Below are positions 35,582 through 44,206 of a DNA stretch of 64,000 bases, piece by piece (the stretch's first letter is position 1; every line of letters begins with the position of its first letter). The notes below the pieces were generated by a model. The model did no database searches, was not told the DNA's origin, and worked only from the letters and a program-made list of their open reading frames with translations. A program made the translations under genes and the position numbers. The DNA comes from Cylindrospermum sp. FACHB-282 (GTDB lineage Bacteria > Cyanobacteriota > Cyanobacteriia > Cyanobacteriales > Nostocaceae). The stretch lies in NCBI RefSeq assembly GCF_014697195.1, contig NZ_JACJRJ010000026.1, positions 22,492 through 86,491 of the forward strand. The letters run 5' to 3'.

Positions 35582-38194
35582 CTAAACTGAAGGTAGGCGA
35601 ATAGTTGCCGCCAATAAGCTTTGTAGGCGCTGTAGCTGAGGCCCGACTTGGTAAACCAAATCGCCTTTCCCTATCAGGTAAGCGGCTACGCTTGATGTAC
35701 CACCTAAAATAATTTTTGAATCTGCTTCGCTTTTGGTACTTAGTGCGACTCGTCCGGGTAAATTTGAGCGAATAATTGGGGTGACAATACTGGCTTCTGG
35801 GCGTTGTGTGGCGATAATCAGATGAATTCCCGCTGCCCTTGCCATTGCTCCTAGACGTTTGATACTTTGTTCTAGGACGGTGCGGACTTCTTTTTCTGCC
35901 ATAAAATCGGCATATTCATCAAAAATGCAGACAATACGGGGTAGAGGCTGGGAGGAACGTTGATTATAGGTGGTTAAATCAGCACATCTAGCTTTTTCAA
36001 ACTTTTGGTAGCGGGACTCCATCTCTGCAAGTAGTTCTTCCATCAGTTCTACCGCGCGATCGCTATCTTTGACAACTGGGGAATATAACCAAGACATCTG
36101 CTCAAACTCTGGAAAGGTAACTCGCTTGGGATCAACTAGAGCGATTTTCAGATGTTGGGGAGAATGGCGGTAGAGTAGACTTAGAAGTAGCGATCGCAAA
36201 AATTCACTCTTTCCGCTTCCAGTACTTCCCCCAACCAAAAAGTGACAAGTATTCGGATCAGATAAATCAGCCTCTAGCAACTTACCATCAATACTTACCC
36301 CAATTGCAATTTTTATCGGTGCTGTCGGTGGCAAAAATTTCTGTTGAATATATTCTTCAAACTTGGCAATTTGCCTATCTGTACGCGGTAAATCAATACT
36401 CACATATCCAGCTTGAGGCGCAATTAAAGGCGGATATTCTAACCCCAACTGCACTTGTAAATCAGCAGATAATTTCAGTATTGAAATAACTTTTACACCA
36501 AGATTAGGTTTAAGTTTTACCCGGATAAAAGCAGGCCCAACAGCAGCACCTTGATAGTCAACACCAACACCAAAAGATTGCAGAGTATTAACCAAAGTTT
36601 CCCCTATTTCATCAGCATTGATAACTGTCTCCTCCCTTGGTAAGGGGAGTTGAGGAGGATCTAAATTTAGCTCAACATCAATAGATTGCTCCTCCTGGAA
36701 GCGCTGGGGGGAATCAGATTCAGCAACAAACAAAGTCTGACATTTTTTCTGCTGGGGGCAAATTTCGCAGAGGTGAGGCTGGGTTGTAGCAGGTGGTGGG
36801 TTAGGATTTGGAGATTCCCAATTCAACCATTGCTGCATCTGTAATAATTTGCGGGGAATCAATTGATGAACTGTATTTTCTAGCTGTTCCCAAGAATATC
36901 GATACTCTTTAAACTCTGGCAAAACACAGTAAACCGCTGAATCAACAGGTGCTTTTTTCTTCTCCCATAGCATATAACTATAGAGAGAAACTTGGGCTAA
37001 TTGTGCTGCTGGATCTACAGGCTGATAGGTTTTGAACTCCACCATACAAAGGCGCTTTAATTCACAGTTAAAAACTAAGCAATCAAATTCTCCTCTTACC
37101 CGTTGCTTTGTCCCATCTGGTAAATTAAAATAATGTTCAATACTGCGCTCTTCAGAAATAAAAGTATTACCAATAACTGTTTCAGCACTGCAAAAACGCC
37201 GATTGATTATTAATAATTCAGTAAATTGTCTAATTAGTCCTTGCATTCCCTGCCAAACTTGCAATAATACAGATGCTTTGCTAGCATCTTTACTAACAGA
37301 TTCTTGTAAATAGGGAAAAAATTTGATTTGATAAAATATTTGTTTAATTTGCGAGTAAGTTTCGTCTATATTTAGCTGGGATGCGGGTAACTGAAACAGT
37401 AATTTAAATTGTGGATCTGTAAGAAGTAACTTCACAAAATCATCTGCTAATTGGTGAAAGAGGTTACCAATCCCAACAGCGGCATTTTTAGGACAAAATA
37501 TTGCCTTATCACCAAATTTATGATTTAGATAAAATAGTCGGGGACATTCAAAAGCAACTCTGACTTTAGTAGCAGTTAAAGATGAATTTTCAGATTTATC
37601 TGTTGATTTATTAAAATCATTCTTTACCATAGTAAAAATATCACTGACAGCATTAGGGTTAGAAATTTCGAGTAAGCGACGATGGACAGCAGCTAAATAA
37701 ACCGTATCCATTGCTGCATATTGTAGCTGCTTTTGACTCAGAGGGCGCTTTCCCCAGTCGCTTTTTCCTTCATCTGCATCAACATTGGAAAAGTGGCAAA
37801 GTTCGTACGCTAAGGTTTTAAGTTTTAAGTTGGTAGTTTGTAAAACTTGGCGCTTAATCTTTTGAGCTAATTTTAAAGTACAAGTTACATTTTGTGCTAG
37901 AGTTTTTCCTAAATACTTTAAATCAAAACCAGAGTTATGAAAAACTTTTTCAATTTGGGGATTAACCATGATTTGGTTAATAAAATAATCTGCTAAATCC
38001 TGTTTACCCAACACATCGAACAGGTAAGCAGATTCACCTGTAGAATCTGTAGGATCAGCCAATACCTGAATAAGTGCTAACTTTGGATAAGGAGTATCCC
38101 AATCAGCAACTTCTGTGTCTACCCAGAGGGTTTTAGCTAAGGCTAGTTGAGATATTTGCTTATAAATTTCAGCAGCGTCTTTCAGGTAATGCAT
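35582..38194 (-). CDS. Fusion of DEDDy exonuclease, Cas4-like FeS nuclease and FtsK translocase
   Basis: 870 residues. 1-190: RNase D-like 3'-5' exonuclease with the full DEDDy set (D26, E28, D91, Y159, D163). 205-490: RecB/Cas4-like PD-(D/E)xK nuclease with H247, D371, E386-x-K388 and Q401-x3-Y405, plus four Cys placed as in Cas4/AddB FeS proteins (C217 then C476, C479, C485). 525-870: FtsK alpha/beta core, Walker A GSTGSGKS (656-663), Walker B FDEYADF (D759, E760) and the ATQRPEASIVTP segment. No membrane or gamma domain. It is the last gene of an operon after a winged-helix protein and an ATPase (31 bases apart). A DNA-degrading motor is the likely function; the role in defence is inference. 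Confidence 0.9.
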   Translation of the reverse strand: MHYLKDAAEIYKQISQLALAKTLWVDTEVADWDTPYPKLALIQVLADPTDSTGESAYLFDVLGKQDLADYFINQIMVNPQIEKVFHNSGFDLKYLGKTLAQNVTCTLKLAQKIKRQVLQTTNLKLKTLAYELCHFSNVDADEGKSDWGKRPLSQKQLQYAAMDTVYLAAVHRRLLEISNPNAVSDIFTMVKNDFNKSTDKSENSSLTATKVRVAFECPRLFYLNHKFGDKAIFCPKNAAVGIGNLFHQLADDFVKLLLTDPQFKLLFQLPASQLNIDETYSQIKQIFYQIKFFPYLQESVSKDASKASVLLQVWQGMQGLIRQFTELLIINRRFCSAETVIGNTFISEERSIEHYFNLPDGTKQRVRGEFDCLVFNCELKRLCMVEFKTYQPVDPAAQLAQVSLYSYMLWEKKKAPVDSAVYCVLPEFKEYRYSWEQLENTVHQLIPRKLLQMQQWLNWESPNPNPPPATTQPHLCEICPQQKKCQTLFVAESDSPQRFQEEQSIDVELNLDPPQLPLPREETVINADEIGETLVNTLQSFGVGVDYQGAAVGPAFIRVKLKPNLGVKVISILKLSADLQVQLGLEYPPLIAPQAGYVSIDLPRTDRQIAKFEEYIQQKFLPPTAPIKIAIGVSIDGKLLEADLSDPNTCHFLVGGSTGSGKSEFLRSLLLSLLYRHSPQHLKIALVDPKRVTFPEFEQMSWLYSPVVKDSDRAVELMEELLAEMESRYQKFEKARCADLTTYNQRSSQPLPRIVCIFDEYADFMAEKEVRTVLEQSIKRLGAMARAAGIHLIIATQRPEASIVTPIIRSNLPGRVALSTKSEADSKIILGGTSSVAAYLIGKGDLVYQVGPQLQRLQSLLAATIRLPSV

Positions 38195-38225
38195 TAGCTG
38201 ATATAAATAAATTGTACTGGATAGA

Positions 38226-40232
38226 TTACTTTTGAGGAACTAAGCAAATTAATTGAGCTTCTGGCTTTGCTTTGGGGTCAAGAATTTTAATTTTATTCTC
38301 TTGACATAGTTGTTGAATCAATTCATTAATTTGAGATTCGCTAACTGTATTAAAGGTGCTACGAGCATTTTTAATTAAAGTTTGTGTCCCCAAAAAATGA
38401 TGACTTGCGACTAGATTAAATAGAAAATCTTTACATTCTATTAACTCTAGTAACGGAGTAGGAGGATCATTTTTAATTATCCCTAGCTCTCCCAATAAAG
38501 TACATTTATTCAAAATTTCAGACTCACGGATTAAAGTTTCTAGTCTTGGCAAAGTAATGGATTTTCCATTAATTACTAATTCTTGAGATTTTGCAGAATT
38601 TACAAAACTTAGGTATGTTGCTAAGTAATGAATAGAAGCAAGATTTGGCTTAATATGATGATGATTAGTAGCTGTAAAAATCTGTCTATAAATTTGATTT
38701 CCAGAAAGGTTTGGTTTTCCCAAATCTCCAGCGCGGATTAAGTAAAGAGATTGACATAGGTTGTTTTGAATTACTGTTTGGGAGGCATTCATTACATAAT
38801 AAAAACTCTTCATGTTTAAATCCTCTGTCCAAACTATACCTACTTTTTGCCCATTTACCGGATGTTGATAACTTAAGGAATAAGTAGCAAAAGTTCCGCT
38901 TAAAAGTTTAGGCTTAACTGCCTGGATTTGTAAGGCAGATATAGCGTATTTCAACATCTGAATTAACTCAGATGATGATAGCGAAGATATCCTAGTAATT
39001 TTTTCCTTGCTGTTCTTATATTCTTTATGCCATAGCAACTGTAATTCTGATTGAGTCTTCTCAGATCCTCCTCCGGCTCCTCCGTTTAATAGTGAGAGTT
39101 TATAGTCTTGATATTTATCACGGCCTAGAATTAATGTATTTCTAGGCATGGTTTTACCCCCAGGGTAGGTTATGTCTAAAATTTGCCGATTTAGAGGAAA
39201 AATTTCGGATTTAGGTCTAGGATTCGCTAGTTGATGTAATGGCTTAAGTTGATAAGCCCAAAGTGCTTCTGCTTGTTCCAGTGTAATATTTTTTAACTGA
39301 ATTGTTCGATGTATTCCTGCTTTATCGGCTGGGAAAATACGATCTAAATGACGTTTTAATGTATCTGTAATAACGCTGATAATCACCAAAAAGTTTTTTA
39401 GGTTATCCCCATGAATAGTTGTGTTGACATTGAAAAAAGGTTGTATTTCCAGGAAGCCTTCTGGTAACTGGGGCATAGTGTCTAAATTGTCAAAGCATAA
39501 AACAATTGGTTGGGTTTGTGTAGAGATTCTGCCAAAGTTTGCCAAAATATTTTTCGCAGCATCTTCTGTATCGATGCAGTTTCTTACCTTGAGTTCTTTC
39601 ATGGAATCTTCACTTAAGTTATCTCCGCGTAACCATTCACAAGCCAAGTCATATAATTCTGGATTTGCCAGGTCGTGCAGCACTCCAAAAAAGATATCAG
39701 CGTTATAAATACCTGTTCTTCTATAAGTCTCCTTGAGGTGGTTAATGAATCTTTGACGACTGCTTTTCAGCGCTTCCCAAAAATTATCTTTAAATATTTT
39801 GTCTTTTATATCAGTTTTTGTAAATGCTGATAAACTTTTGAGCCATAACATTAACTGTGATTCTTTTTCACCTTCTGGAACTTGAATTAAACTATCAACA
39901 GTACGACTCAAAATATGCCGCCAGATATTGCTACTATCAGCCCAGTTACAGAGAATATATGCGAAAAAGGCTTTGGGGTTGAGAGTGCGTTTGAGCCGAC
40001 CTAGTAAATAACTTTTTCCTGAACCAGAATCACCGACTAACAAAACTGTGCAGCTACGATGATCTTTACCTACTACGTCGAGTAAATGTTCAATAGCTAT
40101 TATTGCCTCTTTATGAATTGATTCAACCATCAGCGTCGAATCTTGCTTGTCAGCCCAAAAATTATTAGCCTTTAAATTGATCACGCCAAAAGGGTTGACC
40201 TCACGTTTAATAATGTCGTTGATGTCTGTCAT
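38226..40232 (-). CDS. AAA/STAND-like ATPase of the FtsK-nuclease operon
   Basis: 668 residues. Walker A GDSGSGKSYLL (67-74), Walker B IVLCFDNLD (D248), a sensor region LVIISVITDTL, and SIHKEAIIAIEHLL before the P-loop as in ORC/STAND-type AAA proteins. The C-terminal 270 residues have a helical, partly winged-helix character (SESQINELIQQLCQENKIKIL). It lies 62 bases after the winged-helix gene and 31 before the fusion gene. It may load or license the FtsK nuclease on target DNA, or sense a trigger; both are inference. Confidence 0.8.
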   Translation of the reverse strand: MTDINDIIKREVNPFGVINLKANNFWADKQDSTLMVESIHKEAIIAIEHLLDVVGKDHRSCTVLLVGDSGSGKSYLLGRLKRTLNPKAFFAYILCNWADSSNIWRHILSRTVDSLIQVPEGEKESQLMLWLKSLSAFTKTDIKDKIFKDNFWEALKSSRQRFINHLKETYRRTGIYNADIFFGVLHDLANPELYDLACEWLRGDNLSEDSMKELKVRNCIDTEDAAKNILANFGRISTQTQPIVLCFDNLDTMPQLPEGFLEIQPFFNVNTTIHGDNLKNFLVIISVITDTLKRHLDRIFPADKAGIHRTIQLKNITLEQAEALWAYQLKPLHQLANPRPKSEIFPLNRQILDITYPGGKTMPRNTLILGRDKYQDYKLSLLNGGAGGGSEKTQSELQLLWHKEYKNSKEKITRISSLSSSELIQMLKYAISALQIQAVKPKLLSGTFATYSLSYQHPVNGQKVGIVWTEDLNMKSFYYVMNASQTVIQNNLCQSLYLIRAGDLGKPNLSGNQIYRQIFTATNHHHIKPNLASIHYLATYLSFVNSAKSQELVINGKSITLPRLETLIRESEILNKCTLLGELGIIKNDPPTPLLELIECKDFLFNLVASHHFLGTQTLIKNARSTFNTVSESQINELIQQLCQENKIKILDPKAKPEAQLICLVPQK

Positions 40233-40294
40233 AGATACACGTTAGTGAGAGGGCGAACTGTTGAAAGAAAAAATGAAAAATATATAAAAGGCTG

Positions 40295-41149
40295 TTAATT
40301 GACTATGATAAAGAACAGTTGACCACCAATATTTTGAGGAATTCCAGCGTCAATTTGTTCTGGTGTGTAAGCGCTGACTTCTTGCAACGCGCTCAAATCA
40401 ATTTTGTCAGCCTTTTGCAAACGATACAGCGCTTGATCTAATTCATCCCGTGACATTGGCGGTTGTAATTTTTGCCGTAGATGGAAAATGGGTAAATAAT
40501 TTTCTGTACCCAATTCTTTGTCTAATTTCTCGATAATTTGTAAAATTTCTTCATCATTGGGATTGATGATTGTTTCTACACCTGACTTTTCAGCGTTAGG
40601 TGGTATAGGAGAAGCTGCTTCTGGCTTAACTCGTAAAGTCTTCCGCAAAAAGCGCAAGTAATTATTCAGCAATTCCAAGCTGATAGCAGGGTTAGAGCCT
40701 TTGTTAGGACTGTATTCATCCCGCAAAAACTCAATTCCTCTTTCAGTTAGCCAAACCTCAGCTTTAGTTCTTTGAATTTTGATTTCGGCTGCAATCAAAC
40801 CCCGCTCACTCAAGCTTTTCAATATCTCGCTTCGTTCAGCAGCTTTTAGCGAGGTGATTTCGCTGGGGGCGATTTTACCAGCAGCTTTACTTATTTTCTC
40901 TAGCGCTTTACGTTCTTTGTCGGTGATGGGTAACTCCGCTGAGTCGAGTTTCAGCAGGGCATCACCAGGGGGTAAAATTTTAACTGTGGCAATCTCACGA
41001 GAATAGTCTACCAATTCGCGATCGCCTAAATCTCGACAAATTTTGTTTTTCTCACTTTTAAAAGAACTGAAAAGGCTTGCACTCAAAAGAGCGCGATAAT
41101 TCTCACATCCCAATAGCTTTAAGACAAACTTTAACTCTTTCGTATCCAT
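40295..41149 (-). CDS. Winged-helix protein, first gene of the FtsK-nuclease operon
   Basis: 284 residues. The N-terminal 160 residues include helical segments and a winged-helix pattern (LKSLSERGLIAAEIKIQRTKAEVWLTERGIEFL). The C-terminal part has a second possible winged helix (YLPIFHLRQKLQPPMSRDELDQALYRLQKADKIDL) and ends GGQLFFIIVN. No catalytic residues seen. Gene order suggests a regulator or DNA-binding adaptor of the next two proteins. No clear ribosome site precedes the ATG at 41149. Confidence 0.78.
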   Translation of the reverse strand: MDTKELKFVLKLLGCENYRALLSASLFSSFKSEKNKICRDLGDRELVDYSREIATVKILPPGDALLKLDSAELPITDKERKALEKISKAAGKIAPSEITSLKAAERSEILKSLSERGLIAAEIKIQRTKAEVWLTERGIEFLRDEYSPNKGSNPAISLELLNNYLRFLRKTLRVKPEAASPIPPNAEKSGVETIINPNDEEILQIIEKLDKELGTENYLPIFHLRQKLQPPMSRDELDQALYRLQKADKIDLSALQEVSAYTPEQIDAGIPQNIGGQLFFIIVN

Positions 41150-41314
41150 GGGGGCAATCTTGCTGTATATGACTCAGGACTACTTTAGCTTGAATGGCAA
41201 AAATTTACACAGTTTTCCCATTGTACTTTTAATTAGTAAGTATGACTGCTACACGATATGAGATCCCCTATTCACTATTTCCTGATTCAGCAATTTTCTC
41301 TACAAAAAAAATAT

Positions 41315-42262
41315 TTACCCCCGCACTTGGCGCAACACCCCAAACGCCTTACCCCGCAACCAAATAGGTAACAACGATAACCCTAAACCAGTCCACGCTT
41401 TAGTAGTTGAAAAAGACTTACCCGCCAAAACTAACTCCCTCCCCTTTTGGGTTTCCCCCTTCTCAATTAACCGCAAACCTAATAATAATTGCGTTTCAGT
41501 TAAGCGATTTTGTCTAATTTTTTCTAATTTCTCTGACTCAAACTTATAACTTTCTAAATAGCGGACTTTATCAAATAAATAAGGAATTGCTCGATTAATT
41601 CCTTGCTGTTCTGCATGGACTCGATATTCCATCAACAACTCTGGTAGATAATAGCCCTTTTTCCCAGCCTGGGCTAGCCGCACAAATAAATCATTATCTT
41701 CACAATTTTGCAGATTTGGCAACATAAAGCCCAACTCTTGCAACGTTTGACGACGAAATAATGTCGCCCCAACTTGAAAGCTTTGCTGAATAAATACAAT
41801 TTCTAGCAAATTATCAACTACACCTGCGGGTAAATTCTTTCTTCCCCAGCGCCGAGAATTTTCTTGAGTTTGCGCTTCATCTCGGAGATTGTTAATATCA
41901 ATTATCCAATGGTCTGTACCGACAAAATCAATGCTATAATTTTGATTAAGTATAGCCGCAGTCCGGGCGAGAAAATCGCTAGTTAGTCGATCATCATCAT
42001 CAAATTTTATAAAATATTGCCCCCTAGCAGCATCAAAGCCAGAACGCATATTATTGCTTTTACCAATATTTTGTGGATGACGGATGTATTTAATTCGCTT
42101 GTCTGTGTACTGTGACATCAACTCAGGTGTGCTATCACTTGAACCATCATCACAGATAATTAATTCAAAATGTTTTTCGGATTGATTCAGTACACTTTCA
42201 ATAGCGTAAGGTAGTAAGTGAGCGCGATTAAAAGTAGGAATACAAACAGAAATTTTAGGCAT
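41315..42262 (-). CDS. Family 2 glycosyltransferase
   Basis: 315 residues, GT-A fold: SVCIPTFNRAHLL, the UDP-sugar Asp pair in IICDDGSSDSTPEL, and the metal-binding DDD in FIKFDDDDRLTSDFL; later CEDNDLFVRLAQAGKKGYYLP contains the ED general-base region. Cytoplasmic, no membrane segments; a C-terminal helical tail. It probably builds exopolysaccharide or O-antigen. It faces away from the GT4 gene across a repeat cluster. Confidence 0.92.
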   Translation of the reverse strand: MPKISVCIPTFNRAHLLPYAIESVLNQSEKHFELIICDDGSSDSTPELMSQYTDKRIKYIRHPQNIGKSNNMRSGFDAARGQYFIKFDDDDRLTSDFLARTAAILNQNYSIDFVGTDHWIIDINNLRDEAQTQENSRRWGRKNLPAGVVDNLLEIVFIQQSFQVGATLFRRQTLQELGFMLPNLQNCEDNDLFVRLAQAGKKGYYLPELLMEYRVHAEQQGINRAIPYLFDKVRYLESYKFESEKLEKIRQNRLTETQLLLGLRLIEKGETQKGRELVLAGKSFSTTKAWTGLGLSLLPIWLRGKAFGVLRQVRG

Positions 42263-42286
42263 AATAGAGATATTTAATAATCTAAC

Positions 42287-42537
42287 AAAAGACTAAAAGG
42301 CGACTAGAAGTCGCTACTACACAAGCAAAGTCCACCTCCGTGGACTAATCCAAAATCAAGCGCTGTCTAACCCACAGAGGTGGGTTTTGTCTGTGTAGCC
42401 GCTAATCCAAAATCAAGCGTTTTCTAACCCACAGAGGTGGGTTTTGTCTGTGTAGCCAAGCCACTGCGTTGGGCGGCTCCGCCGACTTGAAGCAAGTGGC
42501 GCGCGACTTCTAGTCGCTTTTCAAACATCCTCTTAGG
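42287..42537. repeat. Hairpin-bearing repeat with a 57-bp tandem duplication
   Basis: Same family as 34011 and 35163: CGACTAGAAGTCGCTACTAC at the left, hairpin GTCCACCTCCGTGGAC, then AACCCACAGAGGTGGGTT twice (42369-42386 and 42426-42443), the two lying in 57-bp direct repeats (from 42345 and 42402), then AAGCCACTGCGTTGGGCGGC, CGCGACTTCTAGTCGC and AAACATCCTCT. Confidence 0.85.
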
Positions 42538-42539
42538 CT

Positions 42540-42578
42540 GGTAATTGGTAATTGGTAATTGGTAATTGGTAATTGGTA
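42540..42578. repeat. GGTAATT heptamer repeat
   Basis: Nearly six perfect copies of the 7-bp unit GGTAATT directly follow the hairpin repeat. Confidence 0.95.
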
Positions 42579-42832
42579 AGTTAATCTCTAATCCTCAGCC
42601 CACCTCATAATTTATTCTGAGTCTAATAGCAAAACCCATCTTTAGACAACTGAAAAAACCCTTACAGTCCGTTTTAACCGACTTTAGCTACTAGCCCTGA
42701 ACTTTAGTTTTGGGGCTGCTGCGGCGGCTTAAGGTGCAAGTTCATAAAGAAATGGTATAAATTAGCATGAGGTTTCTAGAAATAGCTTAGAAGTATGGTA
42801 GACAATTTACACCATACCGTCAAAGTTTATAT

Positions 42833-44053
42833 ATGAATATCTTAATGCTATCTGCTACCTTTCCCTATCCGCCAACGCGGGGGGGAACCCAAGTGAGAAC
42901 GTTTAATTTACTGAAATATATCAAACAACGCCATTCTATTACTCTGATAACCCAACGCCAAGGCGATGTCACCGACGCAGAGATAGCAGAATTACAGGAT
43001 TGTGTTGATCATCTAGTCGTTTTTGATCGTCCTCCAGATTTGGGAACTAGCACGGGAATACTGAAGAAAATTCAGCGCTTTGGCAGGTTTTTACTACAGG
43101 GGACACCGCCAAGTGTACTTAACCGTTACTCAGTGGAGATGCAAGAGTGGATTGATAACTTTGTGAAAGCGGGTAAATGTGATGTGATTACCTGTGAACA
43201 CAGCGTCAATGAAATTTATGTGCGATCGCATTTCCAAAAAAAGCTAAAAACTATAGTTAATATCCATAGTTCTGTTTATGGTACTTGTCGTAATCAGTTA
43301 ACTACTGGCATCACTGAAAATAGGTTGAGAGATCAAATTAATTTGCCCCTTTTGCGTCGTTATGAAAAAAGCTATTGTGCTAAATTCTCAGAAATTGTGG
43401 TGACAACTGAAGAAGATAAAATACAACTGCAAGAGTTTAACCCTCATGCTATAATTACAGTTATTGCCAATGGTGTAGATTTGGCTGCCTTTCCCAATCG
43501 TATCAGCAATGCGGGGGGGCAGAGGTTAATTTTTATTGGGGCGATGGATAATTTAGCAAACATCGATGCTGTCTGCTTTTTCAGCAACGAAGTTTTACCA
43601 GAAATCCAAAAACTTTATCCAGATACAACTTTTGATATTGTCGGTTCTCGTCCTGCACCAGAAGTTTTGGCACTCCAAGAAAAACCAGGTATTAATGTAG
43701 TTGGAAGAGTGCCTTCTATGGTAGAGTATTTACACCAAGCTACCCTCTGTGTTGTGCCAATGCGGACTGGGTTTGGCATTAAAAATAAGACTTTAGAAGC
43801 AATGGCGGCGGGTGTGCCGGTGGTGGGGAGCGATCGCGGTTTGGAAGGATTAGCGGTAGATGGGGCTACAATACCATTACGGGCATTACGTGCCAATCAA
43901 CCCGCAGAATATATTGCAGCTATTAGCCAAATATTTGATCAGCCACAACTCCGTAGTCAACTATCTCGCAACGGTAGAGAACTAGTAGAATCTGAGTTCA
44001 CTTGGGAGATTGCTGGTAAACGTTATGAACAAGTCTGTTTTGGGGAAGTTTAA
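42833..44053 (+). CDS. Family 4/1 glycosyltransferase
   Basis: 406 residues, GT-B fold: MNILMLSATFPYPPTRGGTQV at the acceptor side and the C-terminal donor domain with VPMRTGFGIKNKTLEAMAAGVPVVGSDRG, where the conserved E-x7-E-like region contacts the sugar nucleotide. Likely cytoplasmic, transferring sugars to an exopolysaccharide intermediate. The ATG follows AAAGTTTAT with no strong ribosome site. Confidence 0.93.
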   Translation: MNILMLSATFPYPPTRGGTQVRTFNLLKYIKQRHSITLITQRQGDVTDAEIAELQDCVDHLVVFDRPPDLGTSTGILKKIQRFGRFLLQGTPPSVLNRYSVEMQEWIDNFVKAGKCDVITCEHSVNEIYVRSHFQKKLKTIVNIHSSVYGTCRNQLTTGITENRLRDQINLPLLRRYEKSYCAKFSEIVVTTEEDKIQLQEFNPHAIITVIANGVDLAAFPNRISNAGGQRLIFIGAMDNLANIDAVCFFSNEVLPEIQKLYPDTTFDIVGSRPAPEVLALQEKPGINVVGRVPSMVEYLHQATLCVVPMRTGFGIKNKTLEAMAAGVPVVGSDRGLEGLAVDGATIPLRALRANQPAEYIAAISQIFDQPQLRSQLSRNGRELVESEFTWEIAGKRYEQVCFGEV

Positions 44054-44058
44054 GAAAT

Positions 44059-44175
44059 GGGTAATAGGTAATGGGTAATGGGTAATGGGTAATGGGTAAT
44101 AGAAATCAATCGCCAATCCCTAATACCCAATCCCTAATACCCAATCCCTAATACCCAACCCCTAATCCCCAATCC
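44059..44175. repeat. GGGTAAT heptamers and 14-bp CCCTAATACCCAAT repeats
   Basis: Six copies of GGGTAAT (one variant, 44059-44100), then a region of CCCTAATACCCAAT-like units on the same strand, so the two blocks can pair with each other in RNA. Lies between the GT4 gene and the next secreted protein. Confidence 0.85.
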
Positions 44176-44206
44176 ACAATCTCCAATCTCAATACCAGGA
44201 AAATAT

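Noticed and set aside
42540..42578. Possible CRISPR or iteron-type origin
   Set aside because: A 7-bp perfect repeat with no spacers; the same class of heptamers occurs at 6384 and 44059 in ordinary spacers, so STRR is the simpler reading.
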